Shown: positions 9,931 to 20,167, numbered from the stretch's first letter. The stretch: DNA of 64,000 nt from Zygnema cylindricum (GCA_037447655.1 JBBHKE010001612.1:228708-292707), one strand, 5' to 3'. Translations and numbers: made by a program. The notes: a model not told the origin generated them from the letters alone.

Positions 9931-10754
9931 ATTATCTTCCCTACCATCATCACCTTTTTCCTCCTCGTCGCCCTCATCAAAAAGTACTAATTTTCGTTTT
10001 ATTACTCTACGTTTTTTCCCTACTTTTTCCCATGCATACTTCCCCCACCCTCCTCTACCGTCGTCTTCTTCCCCCCTCCTACACCCTATACCGCCCTTCC
10101 ACCCCCCTCCTCTTTTGGATATTGTTTTTCCCTACTCACCTCACCTTCAACCGCCTTCTCCCTACTCACATCTACCGATTCACCCTTTTCCTCTGTTTCC
10201 CCTTCCGGCAAAACCCCCTCCTTTGCTACCTCATCCAGATTGGTCTCCTCCCTTCCTACCCCAACCGGTGTCACCCCTTCCCCTACTACCTCTTCATTCC
10301 CCTCCCTTTCATGTCCCCTCCCCTCCAGCGGCACCCAACCGATGTGTAGCAACGTGGCCGCCTCCCTTTCTCTTGCTAATTCCTCCGCGGTACCTCTTAC
10401 ACCTATCACGGTTTCCGAGGCATCTCTTTCCCTCCCTAACCCCCTCGGTGTTTGCCTTTCCCTCGAGGGGTTTTCTCTCCCAACTCCATCCCTTTGTACC
10501 TCTTCCCTATCTTCTCTTGGCCGACGTCAATGATTACGTCGAGGTAGTGGAGGGTAGCGACGACGATACGGCAAGACACTACGCTGTCGCCTATATGGGT
10601 GACCGCTGCCCTCCATAGATATTAGCTACACGTGATATATAAAACGTAGGAGAAGAGGCGGCTACAGAAAAGTAAAAGAGAATACAGAAGTTTGACCTAA
10701 AAATGAATGTACTCACGAAGAAATAACGTATGAGGTTTTGATATAATAATTGTG
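9931..10754. other. Pyrimidine-rich interval, possible upstream coding remnant
   Basis: The plus strand is C/T-rich, so the minus strand reads Glu/Gly/Arg-rich in several frames (for example 10409-10086). This may be the decayed upstream part of the charged ORF or simple low-complexity DNA. No splice sites or family motif decide it. Confidence 0.35.
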
Positions 10755-11874
10755 TGTTAAAATGTGTGTATTTTCTAGGTCTGTATTTGTCTATGTTGAA
10801 AAGAAGTAATTAATATTCACTTCTTATTTTAGACTCTTGAGTGAAGAGAGAGAGAGAGAGAGTCACCATGGCTACCGCCATAGTCAGAAAGAAACAGGCA
10901 GACACATTGATAGATCACCAAAAGTTTCCCTAAGCAAGATTTGAACATGGGTCTACGGAGTACATTATAGGCCTTCGCCTTAAACATTAAGCCGTTAACG
11001 AAACGATACACGTTTGTGGTTTGGCAATTAATTAAAGTGTTACGCAAACGTCACTTTCACTTAAACTGACCAAAATTGACGAAACGACATCTATAGTCAA
11101 ACGGCGCTCGCGGACGCGAATCTAACCGTGTAAAATACATGATCAGACAGACGACGTCGCCCCCGCCAAACCCGAATGAATCGTTGGCGAATTTCGGACT
11201 TAGCGGCGCGCTGTGCCACGTGGCGCCACATCATTGGACGCCTGAAAGGATGGGAGGAGGAACGATGGCTCCCATGTTGACAACTGTCAACCAGAAGGCC
11301 ATGTTGTACAATGGCCGTACAAGAAGTACAACCGGCCACTGTACCTTCTTGTACTATACACTTTTGATTGGCCGAGGGTAGAGTAGTAGGTAGTTGTGAG
11401 TAGGAGTTAAGGAACTTAGCGTGTTTGAGGCGCCTCGCTCCAGGTGACCTTTTGTATTTATAGGCCATCTTCGGCCAGCCATAACTAACTGCTCAGGGGA
11501 GCAAATTCAGTGATTCTTTTTGCTGCGGACTCAAGGAAGGTCAAGCTACATAGGGGTGTAGTCGGTCAGAGTGTTTGCTTGCCAGGGTGCCGGCATTTCT
11601 AAGGGAAAGTCAAAATAGGGAATGATGTCCAAAACACATGTTCAAGCTTTGCATTCCGTGGTTAAACTGAGCACACAGAAAGTATGAGCACACAGAAAGT
11701 ATGAGCACACAGAAAGTATTCTTTCACAGGGGTGACGCTGTATACGAGTTTTGAATTTCAAGGTGTCAGTCATTTGGGTTTGTATAAACTTGGAGTATGC
11801 ACTATCTAGATAAGCTTCTTTAGGTCTGCGATTTCTGTGGGGAAATGGAACCCATAGAATTTCAATGTGTTCAA
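10755..11874 (+). mobile_element. Solo copia LTR S2
   Basis: The LTR starts TGTTAAAATGTGTG followed by the family block TATTTTCTAGGTC, and ends CCCATAGAATTTCA. The flanks are TTGTG (10750-10754) and ATGTG (11875-11879), a 4-of-5 match that fits an aged target duplication. It has a GCCACGTGGC G-box near 11215, an inverted CCAAT box (GATTGG) near 11366 and the first leader hairpin TGCTC/GAGCA near 11490. It also has three tandem copies of AGTATGAGCACACAGAA-type sequence at 11680-11720. Confidence 0.88.
10930..11002 (-). other. tRNA-like Pol III module in LTR U3 (S2)
   Basis: On the minus strand a D-arm-like GGCTTAATGTTTAAGGCG is followed by a B-box match GTTCAAATC (10938-10946), then a T4 run about 20 nt later. 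It is antisense to the LTR. Confidence 0.55.
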
Positions 11875-12693
11875 AATATACTTACAGAATGTATTGTTCG
11901 CGATGGCACGAAGTCGTCGTGACTCTTATCATTTTGAACATTCCAACAGTGTGCGACGAAACAAATTATGGAGGTCACGCGGTTCAATGATTAGAAGATT
12001 CCAGTATAAGGAACGTCGTGCAAAACATACTAACATAGTGTGAGGTCCGCGACAGAAGGAAGTCGTCGCGTCCCTAATGTTTTTGAATTTGCCAACAATG
12101 GGACGACGAAACTAAAATAAAAAATCACGCGGTTCAATGATTCCGCGATTCCAACAATGAGGCAACGACAAAGCGTCGTTCACTGTACAAAGATTCATAT
12201 TTAATTTACTAAGGTCAAAGAGGTTCATATTTAATATACCATAATAAGGACAAAAAAATGAAACATGCATGTTTTTATAATTTGAAACTTCCATTGTTGT
12301 GGCGACGAAGAAGTGTCGTCGCCAGGTCGATTTCTCCGACCATGCACCGCACTCCAATGTGGCCGCCTGCTATCAATATCAGTACGATACAACAAGAGAC
12401 GACGACACATCGTCGTCGCCAAACCGATGACTTTCCATTTGTTGCAAAATTATGCCCAGGCAACGTCGTCGGTATTCCAAGACGGTGCACGAAGATTCAG
12501 CATAGCGACATTAAGGGGAGGGAGGGAGATGAAAAAAGAGAGAGACAACCAAACACACTCATAAAGGTATAGGTAAACAAAATGCCACAATATAAACAAA
12601 AAATATACCGAGACACGCAATGTAAGCAGCCATAAAAACTCATATAAGGTAAGAATAAAAGGTAGTACTTCTGACTTGTATTATAATCACCTG
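11875..12693. repeat. Dispersed GACGAC hairpin motifs, no gene
   Basis: Imperfect hairpins such as GCGACGAAGAAGTGTCGTCGC (stem arms only, near 12301), CGACGACACATCGTCGTCG (near 12399) and GCGACAGAAGGAAGTCGTCGC-type arms (near 12048) recur through the interval. No coding region is convincing. Confidence 0.6.
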
Positions 12694-13074
12694 TAAAGTG
12701 TTCTGGAAACTTGTTGAAGGTCCTAGGGACAAGGCACTCCTCGCTGTTTGCATTGCAATCCGCAATCATCCAGTTGATTACCCGAACGCGTGCGGCCTTT
12801 GTCACACGTGTTGGAGCTTCCTTCTCACTACCGGCCCGATAGCATGGTCCACGCTCGGTGAATCCGGAGCTGAATCCGGTGGTGGGTTTGTGGGTGAGCG
12901 GAATTCGGCCGCACCACCTTCAATGAGTAGGTCATCGTTTGGTGATCCCATCCCTTCACTTACCTCGCCCTCTCCCTCTGTCTTGGCCCACTCCATCTCA
13001 TCCTCAACCGGAAGTTGGAATATTTGAGCGGGAGCTCTGGTTTTTGCCGCAAAAAAAGTGGTAATGGGCCACAT
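12694..13074 (-). pseudogene. Possible exon remnant of a transposon protein
   Basis: An open frame (13074-12802) is Pro/Ser/Asp/Glu-rich. An overlapping frame (about 12805-12694) reads ARVRVINWMIADCNANSEE and ends at a good splice donor (CAG then GTGATT) near 12694. The two could be joined by a small indel. I do not recognise the product. It lies upstream of, and on the same strand as, the transposase and charged-ORF remnants, so it may belong to the same element. Confidence 0.3.
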
Positions 13075-13659
13075 ATTTTCTCGGAATAATCACGGTTTTT
13101 GGGCAAGAAAAATGAGAAGCAACAAAGAAAGACGCATTAACAAAGGTAGATACAAAGGTAAGGAAAAGAGTGCCATTGTTGGAGTTAACGACGAGAATAT
13201 ATAGAAAAGGAAAGGAAGCTCTTGTGAAAAAAGGAGGGAAAACCTTCGCCAAAGTTTGAAAATTCAAATTTCTAAAAGAAATGTTTTGTTTGAAATTCAT
13301 ATATTTCGTTTATAAAAACGAGACGACGATAGCGGGAAAGTTTTGAAATTTGCGTCAGTTTTTAGCGTGGGGTTGTGCATGTGGTTGACAATGGACGTTT
13401 TTCATGAAAGAGACGTGTGAAAACATGGCAGCTCATTGAATGTACGGATCTTTCTTGGAAAGGATGCGGGTAAGATAAGCGTGTCTTATTGCATCGTAAA
13501 AAAGCCATTTTGTTTGCGTGGATAAAAAAATAGACACGTGTAATTTTGGGTGACCAATTACGTTCTGTGAAAGATTATTTGGTTGGTAAGTATGTACTTT
13601 TTGGTTCATTTTAGTGTAAATGTTTGCTCTAATACTGGACAACATTGACGCTAATACAG
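13075..13659. other. Intergenic, no gene seen
   Basis: This is AT-rich sequence with no supported coding region or structured repeat. Element E2 is inserted at its right end, with TACAG at 13655-13659 as the left target duplication. Confidence 0.6.
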
Positions 13660-14708
13660 TGAAACTCTGAGACCTCCATAAGTCCTCAGAGTGGACAGCT
13701 TCCAAGAAGCCTCTAGGATAATCCTGACCCCTTTGTGTTTAAGCAAAAATAACTGCCACCCTGGCAGACAAAAACTCTGACCACCTTCACCCTTGTGAAG
13801 AAAAGACTCCCCTGAGTTGATAGCAAAAAGAATCTCTGAATTTGCTCCCCTGAGCAGTAAGTTATGGAGGGTCAAAGTTGACCTTTTGTACAGAAGCTCT
13901 CTGGGAGAGAGGGTCCTATCTCCTAATTTTTCTAAGTCCTATCTCACTCACAGACTCTATCTACTGATGTACGGAACCAATCAGAATTGAGTTCCGTACG
14001 CAAAAGTATAGCTGCCGGTGTACTTTATGTACGGACATTGTACGACATGGCCAAAATGTCGACACATGTCAAATCCGGATTCGGTGCCATAATCTGCGGA
14101 GATTCCACAATCCAACGGAATTTCGCCACGCGTCATCCGATGTGGCGATAGCCACAAACCGCCGAAATCTTCCTCCGCGATCTCGGCGCTAATCCCGGCC
14201 GTCCGATTAAATTCGGCTTTAATCGTAGCCGTAATAAATACATGCGCGGTATTTGTTTTTTTTACGAAACAAATGCGCGGTACTGATTTTTGTCCGTACC
14301 GTAAGTCGTACATTATATATTACTGGATCTATGTATCCCGTAATTCATTTCAGTTAATTGGTTTATCGCTTGTATACATATGTAAATAATTATCAAACTA
14401 TATGCTAGGTAACACTACCGCTAGATTAAACGGCTAAGGCTACCGGCTATTTCCTGTCTGCCGGCCGGCAGGTACAAGGATCAAATCCTGCCGCCGGCAC
14501 ATACATTTTAATTAAATATATAAACCCTAATATAAATTTCCCGTAAACCTCAGGATAGCCAAGGTAGCCATGGCTCTAGCTTCCTCTCCAATTTCTCAGT
14601 GACTGCGACAAGTTTGAGAGTTGGAGAGAGAAGTTAGAGATAGACTGCCTCGACTTCTATATTTCTTTTCAGACCTAGAAAATACTAATAAAACCATTAG
14701 TTTCTACA
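13660..14708 (-). repeat. 3' LTR of E2
   Basis: On the minus strand it starts TGTAGAAACTAATGG and ends GTCTCAGAGTTTCA. It is 1049 bp and lacks the 111-bp internal duplication found in the partner LTR. It contains the tRNA-like module (14413-14499), the repeated GCGCGGTA block with TTTGTTT/AAACAAA arms near 14245-14285, and a decayed G-box (GCCACGCGT near 14126). Confidence 0.96.
14413..14499 (+). other. tRNA-like Pol III module in LTR U3 (E2 3' LTR)
   Basis: The block TAGATTAAACGG (one mismatch to the A-box consensus TRGYNNARNNGG) is followed 46 nt later by GATCAAATC, a full B-box match at 14479-14487 inside a T-arm-like hairpin (AGGATCAAATCCT). A T4 run follows at about 14506. It is antisense to E2, so a transcript would run outward across the polypurine tract into antisense pol. 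Confidence 0.65.
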
Positions 14709-14738
14709 CTCCCCTTATTTTCTAGTCAATCTTTAATT

Positions 14739-16994
14739 TCAGACCACACTTCTCTCGCAAAAAATTAGCTTAGGGGAAGGCACAGGTTTGGTCATCATAT
14801 CTGCTACCATCTCACTATCTGGTCTGTACTCTAAACTGATTATTTTGTTTTCTACTTTCTCTCTAACAAAGCTGAGTCTGATGTCCATGTGTTTGGCTTT
14901 AAAATGGTGTTTAGGATTGGCAGAAATAGCGATTGCTGCCTGATTATCACAAAATATTTTCTGCACACCACTCTTAAGGTGACCAAGCTCACCAAGCAAA
15001 GACTTAACCCACATCAATTCTTTTACAGCAGAGCAATAGGCCATATACTCAGCCTCCATGGTGGACTGAGCAATAACCTTTTGCTGTTTGCTACTCCAAC
15101 AGCAAGCCCCATCACCCACATATAATACATATCCAGAAGTACATCTCCTCATCAGAGCATCACCATAACTGGCACCACTCCAAGTAGTGATGTCAGTATT
15201 CTCCCCACCCAAATGCAACCATAGATCTCTAGTTCCTACCAAGTATCTAAGGACTCTCTTAGCTGCCTCCCAATCCTTCTTAGTGGGAGCATTTAGACTT
15301 CTACTCAGCACTCCTACAGCTGCAGCTAAATCCGGCCGGGTACAATTCATAAAATAGATTAGACTTCCCACTACTTGCCTGTAAGGAATAGTCTGCATGA
15401 ACTTCTGTTCTTCAGGAGATAATTCCTCGTCTAAGACTATGACTCCTTCTTCCTCACTCCCCTCACTTCCCTTCTTCAATTCCATTGGAGTTGTACAACT
15501 ATTAGCTTTATTCATTTGAAATTTTTCAAGCATGTTCCCTATTGCTTCCTTTTGAGTCAATCTTATAATTTTTCTTTTTCGGTCTCTCTCTACTTGAATT
15601 CCCAAAATATATTTTGCTTCCCCCATATCCTTCATTTCAAATCTCCCCTTAAGATCGGTTTTCAGTTTATTAATTTTTTCCATTGATTTACTTAAAACAA
15701 GCAAATCATCAACATAAATTACAATAAATATAAAACCTTCCTCATCTTCGAAAACATAGATTGAGTGATCTGAGCTGATCCGAATATATCCTAGACCGGT
15801 AAGAAACTCATCAAGCTTCTTATTCCACTGTCGGGGCGCCTGTTTCAAACCATAAAGAGATTTAATCAGCCGGCATACCTTACTCTCCTCTCCTTCTTCC
15901 ACAAACCCTTCGGGTTGTCGCATGAAGATCTCCTCTTCTAATTCTCCATGCAAAAAGGCTGTTTTGATGTCCATCTGGTGCACTTCCATGTCTTCCGCCG
16001 CTGCTAAACTGAGAAGTATGCGGACAGAGGGAAATCTGACCACCGGGGCAAAGGTTTCCTCGTAGTCAATTCCTTCCTTTTGTGTAAATCCCTTTGCCAC
16101 TAATCTGGCCTTGTAGCGCTCGATTGTGTTATCTGGGTTCAGTTTTAGTTTGAAAACCCACTTACAACCGATTGGTTTTCGGTTAGGTGGAAAGTCCACC
16201 AGCTCCCAAGTATCGGCTGCCATGATTGAAGCCATCTCCTCATTGATGGCTGTCTTCCACCGGTTTCTTTCTGGACAAGTCATCGCCTCTCGATAAGTTT
16301 GAGGTTCATCTTGATGAGATAGTTTAGTTACCTTGTTATTAACCTGTTTTTCTTGCAGTCTTTTGCTACTTCTCCTCCCTCCCTCAAAATCTGAGGCCGG
16401 AATAGATGGTTCTCGTGGATTCTTTCGAACAAACTCGGCTTCTCCCCTATCCCTTGATTCCGAATCAATTTCCACCACGTCTTCCGCTTCGAGTAGAGTT
16501 GTCACTGGAGTTTCCACAGCCGAGTCTTTTTCGGTCTGATTTGTTCCTGCAAGAATGTCATCGTCTCTAAAACCTGGATAGTTAGGAAGCTCAAAGTCAT
16601 CAGAATTTTCTGACTCAAATCTGATTTTTACTGACTTTGTATATTTGAAGGGATCCACAGACTTTCCTTCATCCATAACTACTAGATGCTTTACTAAGAT
16701 TATATCTTCCCTTTTTAGATCATAAACTCTATATCCTTTAACATCCTCATCATATCCTAATAAGTATCCCGGTTTTCCTTTAGGATCTAGCTTCCAATTG
16801 GACCGATCAGTATCTAGACTGAATACTTGACTGCCGAAAACCTTTAAATGAGATAAGTCTGGTTTCCGGCCTGTCCATCTCTCATAAGGTGTTTGATCTT
16901 TTATAGCTGAAGTAAGAACTCTATTTTTGAGGTAATTAGCACAGTTCATTGCTTCTCCCCAAAACCTTTTTCTTATCTTCTTATCCGACAACAT
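14739..16994 (-). CDS. Copia Pol, C-terminal part (integrase end, RT, RNase H) of E2
   Basis: The open frame of 751 codons covers the integrase C-terminal region (residues 1-130), an acidic linker, reverse transcriptase (about 245-500, catalytic YVDD at 427-430) and RNase H (about 600-720, with STMEAEY near 644-650 and CDNQAAI at 682-688). Translation here needs the upstream gag frame, because the two are separated by a 1-base loss near 17040; the ATG at 16994 is not a natural start. RNase H has WSGASYG at 605-611, where relatives in this window have WSDASYG, so the first catalytic aspartate is glycine. The frame ends just before the polypurine tract. As a family, copia RT and RNase H turn element RNA into DNA inside virus-like particles. 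Confidence 0.93.
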   Translation of the reverse strand: MLSDKKIRKRFWGEAMNCANYLKNRVLTSAIKDQTPYERWTGRKPDLSHLKVFGSQVFSLDTDRSNWKLDPKGKPGYLLGYDEDVKGYRVYDLKREDIILVKHLVVMDEGKSVDPFKYTKSVKIRFESENSDDFELPNYPGFRDDDILAGTNQTEKDSAVETPVTTLLEAEDVVEIDSESRDRGEAEFVRKNPREPSIPASDFEGGRRSSKRLQEKQVNNKVTKLSHQDEPQTYREAMTCPERNRWKTAINEEMASIMAADTWELVDFPPNRKPIGCKWVFKLKLNPDNTIERYKARLVAKGFTQKEGIDYEETFAPVVRFPSVRILLSLAAAEDMEVHQMDIKTAFLHGELEEEIFMRQPEGFVEEGEESKVCRLIKSLYGLKQAPRQWNKKLDEFLTGLGYIRISSDHSIYVFEDEEGFIFIVIYVDDLLVLSKSMEKINKLKTDLKGRFEMKDMGEAKYILGIQVERDRKRKIIRLTQKEAIGNMLEKFQMNKANSCTTPMELKKGSEGSEEEGVIVLDEELSPEEQKFMQTIPYRQVVGSLIYFMNCTRPDLAAAVGVLSRSLNAPTKKDWEAAKRVLRYLVGTRDLWLHLGGENTDITTWSGASYGDALMRRCTSGYVLYVGDGACCWSSKQQKVIAQSTMEAEYMAYCSAVKELMWVKSLLGELGHLKSGVQKIFCDNQAAIAISANPKHHFKAKHMDIRLSFVREKVENKIISLEYRPDSEMVADMMTKPVPSPKLIFCERSVV

Positions 16995-17035
16995 ATTTCT
17001 AGCACTATCACTTAGTGTTCTATTTAACCTTTCAG

Positions 17036-19027
17036 CTACCCATTCTGTTCAGGATTTTCTGGCACTGTCTTTTGGTGTTGAACCCCATCTTCCCTCAAAA
17101 AATCCTCAAACTGGTTAGAAGTATACTCTCCACCATTGTCACTCCTTACTCTCTTGATTGGAGTTTCATGGAGTTTTTCGCTCCATGCTTTATATTGTCT
17201 AAAACAGTCCTCAGCTTCTGACTTGTTTTTCAAAAAATATACTCGGGAATACCGAGACCAATCATCAGTTATAGTCATCATAAATCTCTTCCCCCCCGGT
17301 GAGGGCACTCTAGCCGGTCCCCAAATATCTGTGTGTACTAGATCTAGAAGTTTTTCTCCCTTGTAGGTGGCTGTTTTTGGAAAGGGTAATCTGTGTGCTT
17401 TACCTTGAGCACACCCACTACAATCACTTATATCATCACTCTCACTGAACTGAATCCCTTCCACCACTCCCATCTTTTTCATCTCTCTTAACTTATCTAG
17501 ATTCACATGCCCAAGCCTCTTATGCCACATCATAATATCATGAACACCAGCATAATAAAGTTTCTTCGTTTCATTACTTAAGATCAGCCTAAACATCCCA
17601 TGGCTACCTTTCTCAGCAATGAAATAGACATCCTCCTCAAAACTAGCAGTAAAGACTCCTTCCCTAGTGCTAGTGAAAAAACCCTTATCATCTAATACTG
17701 ATGTAGAGATAAGGTTTTTGTTCAGCTCCGGAATAAACAATACATCGGAGAATGTTAATATGGATGTCTTTCCTTCTACTAACACTTTCAGATCTACCGA
17801 TCCTACAAGAGTAGTGGTGACTATCCTCCCATCCCCGTACTCTATCTCTACGGTGGGAATCTTTCTTATCTTAGTGAACAGGTGTCTATCCTTACACATG
17901 TGCATTGAGGCACCTGAATCTATAATCCAGCCTGCTTCACCTTTCAATCCACCGTAAGCACATTTCTGCCTTCGTGGAATTTCAACCTCAGTTTTCGCCT
18001 CCAGTACCTGTGTGACAAGGGCCTTTTTCTTTCCTCTCGGGGTACCACCGGTCTGCCCCTCCTTTAACCGAAGCTCGGTTAGCTTGGTGCACTCTGCCAT
18101 ATAGTGCCCCGGTTTCTTACAAAAATGACATAAACCTTTGGGAGCCCTTGGTTCCAACTCGCCAACCTGTTTTTTCTGCTCCCTACCCCCATAGTTTCCG
18201 ACTGGTTTCCGGGAATCCTTGTTCCTCCAATCGGTCGCTGTTGCCAAGGCTTGGCCACTCTTTCCTCCCCTTCGGATCTCAATCGTATTCTCTCGAACGA
18301 GAATCATCCCTACCACTGAGTTCCATATCCACCTTGAGTCCGGCAAGTCCTGCACACGGTTGACTATGTTCTCGAACTCATCAGGTAACTTCATTAGTAA
18401 ACAGTTAACTTTTTCTTTTTCACTAAAAACTTTACCCGCACTCTCTAGCTCCATGAAGAGTGTAGCAAGCTCATTGCAAAAATCCAACATATTTCCCCCT
18501 TTGTATACATACTCCTTAACTTTCTGATCAGCCAACTGTTGTTGCTGAATCGTACCACTTCGGTACATCTCTATGAGAGCCATCCAAAGATCGGATGCCC
18601 TCTCTACCTGCAAATGAGGACATGCAAGTCCTTGAGTGAGATGGCGTAGGATGAAGTGCTTTGCCGCCATATTGTTGAAGTCCCAGGTTTCAGTATCATT
18701 CTCCTCGTTCCTCGGAATAGGTGACATGAATGCTAAACCAGTTGCTATTGGTGTGGTCGCCTCCTTCTCCTTTCCTTTGTCCACCACCTCTCCTTCCTTT
18801 GTTTCCTCCGTTGAAGGTGAATCCTCTTTCCTGGTGAATCTGCTTCCTTTAAACCCTGGAGGAATTCCAAGACTTGATGGACGCCCCAATCGTCCACTCA
18901 CTATCCCCCAAAACCTTTTTTCGCATAGAGCTCCTATCATCATACTTTCCCAGTATATGAAGCCAGTTCCATTAAAGATTGGTACCCTAGAGGGTGGGCC
19001 CATAACCTGAAACTCTGAGACCTCCAT
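17036..19027 (-). CDS. Copia Gag-protease-integrase of E2, cut by a frameshift
   Basis: The frame has 663 codons. It starts at an ATG 20 nt inside the 5' LTR and reads through the primer-binding site (FQVMGPPSRVP). Domains: Gag (about 1-290), CCHC zinc knuckle C300-C303-H308-C313, aspartic protease DSGAS (370-374), integrase zinc-binding H502-H507-C536-C539, then integrase core D567 and D630. The frame ends after residue 663 because a run of four G in relatives is three G here (near 17037-17040). The third catalytic residue, a glutamate expected 36 residues after D630, falls just beyond the break. Everything else looks intact. It is a young element damaged by a single-base loss, or an assembly error in a homopolymer. 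Confidence 0.93.
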   Translation of the reverse strand: MEVSEFQVMGPPSRVPIFNGTGFIYWESMMIGALCEKRFWGIVSGRLGRPSSLGIPPGFKGSRFTRKEDSPSTEETKEGEVVDKGKEKEATTPIATGLAFMSPIPRNEENDTETWDFNNMAAKHFILRHLTQGLACPHLQVERASDLWMALIEMYRSGTIQQQQLADQKVKEYVYKGGNMLDFCNELATLFMELESAGKVFSEKEKVNCLLMKLPDEFENIVNRVQDLPDSRWIWNSVVGMILVRENTIEIRRGGKSGQALATATDWRNKDSRKPVGNYGGREQKKQVGELEPRAPKGLCHFCKKPGHYMAECTKLTELRLKEGQTGGTPRGKKKALVTQVLEAKTEVEIPRRQKCAYGGLKGEAGWIIDSGASMHMCKDRHLFTKIRKIPTVEIEYGDGRIVTTTLVGSVDLKVLVEGKTSILTFSDVLFIPELNKNLISTSVLDDKGFFTSTREGVFTASFEEDVYFIAEKGSHGMFRLILSNETKKLYYAGVHDIMMWHKRLGHVNLDKLREMKKMGVVEGIQFSESDDISDCSGCAQGKAHRLPFPKTATYKGEKLLDLVHTDIWGPARVPSPGGKRFMMTITDDWSRYSRVYFLKNKSEAEDCFRQYKAWSEKLHETPIKRVRSDNGGEYTSNQFEDFLREDGVQHQKTVPENPEQNG
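18993..19007 (-). promoter_or_regulatory. Half-tRNA primer-binding site of E2
   Basis: The sequence GGTTATGGGCCCACC directly follows the 5' LTR. It is the exact complement of the anticodon arm of plant initiator tRNA-Met (GGTGGGCCCATAACC), not of its 3' end. This indicates priming from a cleaved half tRNA, as known for Drosophila copia. The same 15 bases follow the 5' LTRs of E3, E5 and E6. The ATG pairs with the CAU anticodon. Confidence 0.88.
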
Positions 19028-20167
19028 AAGTCCTCAGAGTGGACAGCTTCCAAGAAGCCTCTAGGATAATCCTGACCCCTTTGTGTTTAAGCAAAAATAA
19101 CTGCCACCCTGGCAGACAAAAACTCTGACCAACTTCACTCCTGTGAAGACAAGACTCCCCTGAGTCGATAGCAAAAAGAATCTCTGAATTTGCTCCCCTG
19201 AGCAGTAAGTTATGGAGGGTCAAAGTTGACCTTTTGTACAGAAGCTCTCTGGGAGAGGGGGTCCTATCTTCTAATTTTTCTAAGTCCTATCTCTCTCACA
19301 GACTCTATCTTCTGATGTACGGAACCAATCAGAATTGAGTTCCGTACGCAAAAGTACAGCTGCCGGTGTACTTTATGTACGGACATTGTACGACATGGCC
19401 AAAATGTCGACACATGTCAAATCCGGATTCGGTGCCATAATCTCCGGAGATTCCACAATCCAACGGAATTTCGCCACGCGTCATCCGATGTGGCGATAGC
19501 CACAAACCGCCGAAATCTTCCTCCGCGATCTCGGCGCTAATCCCGGCCGTCCGATTAAATTCGGCTTTAATCGTAGCCGTAATAAATACATGCGCGGTAT
19601 TTGTTTTTTTTACGAAACAAATGCGCGGTACTGATTTTTGTCCGTACCGTAAGTCGTACATTATATATTACTGGATCTATGTATCCCGTAATTCATTTCA
19701 GTTAATTGGTTTATCGCTTGTATACATATTTAAATAATTATCAAACTATATGCTAGGTAACACTACCGCTAGATTAAACGGCTAAGGCTACCGGCTATTT
19801 CCTGTCTGCCGGCCGGCAGGTACAAGGATCAAATCCTGCCGCCGGCACATACATTTTAATTAAATATATAAACCCTAATATAAATTTCCCGTAAACCTCA
19901 GGATAGCCAAGGTAGCCATGGCTCTAGCAGGTACAAGGATCAAATCCTGCCGCCGGCACATACATTTTAATTAAATATATAAACCCTAATATAAATTTCC
20001 CGTAAACCTCAGGATAGCCAAGGTAGCCATGGCTCTAGCTTCCTCTCCAATTTCTCAGTGACTGCGACAAGTTTGAGAGTTGGAGAGAGAAGTTAGAGAT
20101 AGACTGCCTCGACTTCTATATTTCTTTTCAGACCTAGAAAATACTAATAAAACCATTAGTTTCTACA
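19008..20167 (-). repeat. 5' LTR of E2 with 111-bp internal duplication
   Basis: The LTR is 1160 bp, which is 111 bp longer than its partner. The extra length is a tandem copy of the segment from GGTACAAGGATCAAATCC to GCCATGGCTCTAGC (about 19818-19928, repeated at 19929-20039). The duplicated segment includes the B-box half of the tRNA-like module (second B box at 19938-19946). It holds TSS-proximal hairpins and the gag start codon in its final hairpin. Confidence 0.95.
19761..19847 (+). other. tRNA-like Pol III module in LTR U3 (E2 5' LTR)
   Basis: The same as the module at 14413-14499, with A-box-like TAGATTAAACGG from 19770 and B box at 19827-19835. Because of the 111-bp duplication a second B box lies 111 bp downstream without its own A box. 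Confidence 0.65.

Larger units (their letters stand above)
13660..20167 (-). mobile_element. Structurally complete Ty1/copia element E2
   Basis: The element is 6508 bp long, flanked by the perfect 5-bp duplication TACAG (13655-13659 and 20168-20172). Its 3' LTR is 13660-14708 and its 5' LTR 19008-20167. The primer-binding site abuts the 5' LTR and the polypurine tract AATAAGGGGAG abuts the 3' LTR. I count about a dozen substitutions between the LTRs over roughly 1.05 kb, so it inserted recently on an evolutionary scale. The gag-pol frame has one frameshift and one altered RNase H residue (see the coding entries), so it is probably not autonomous now. Confidence 0.96.
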
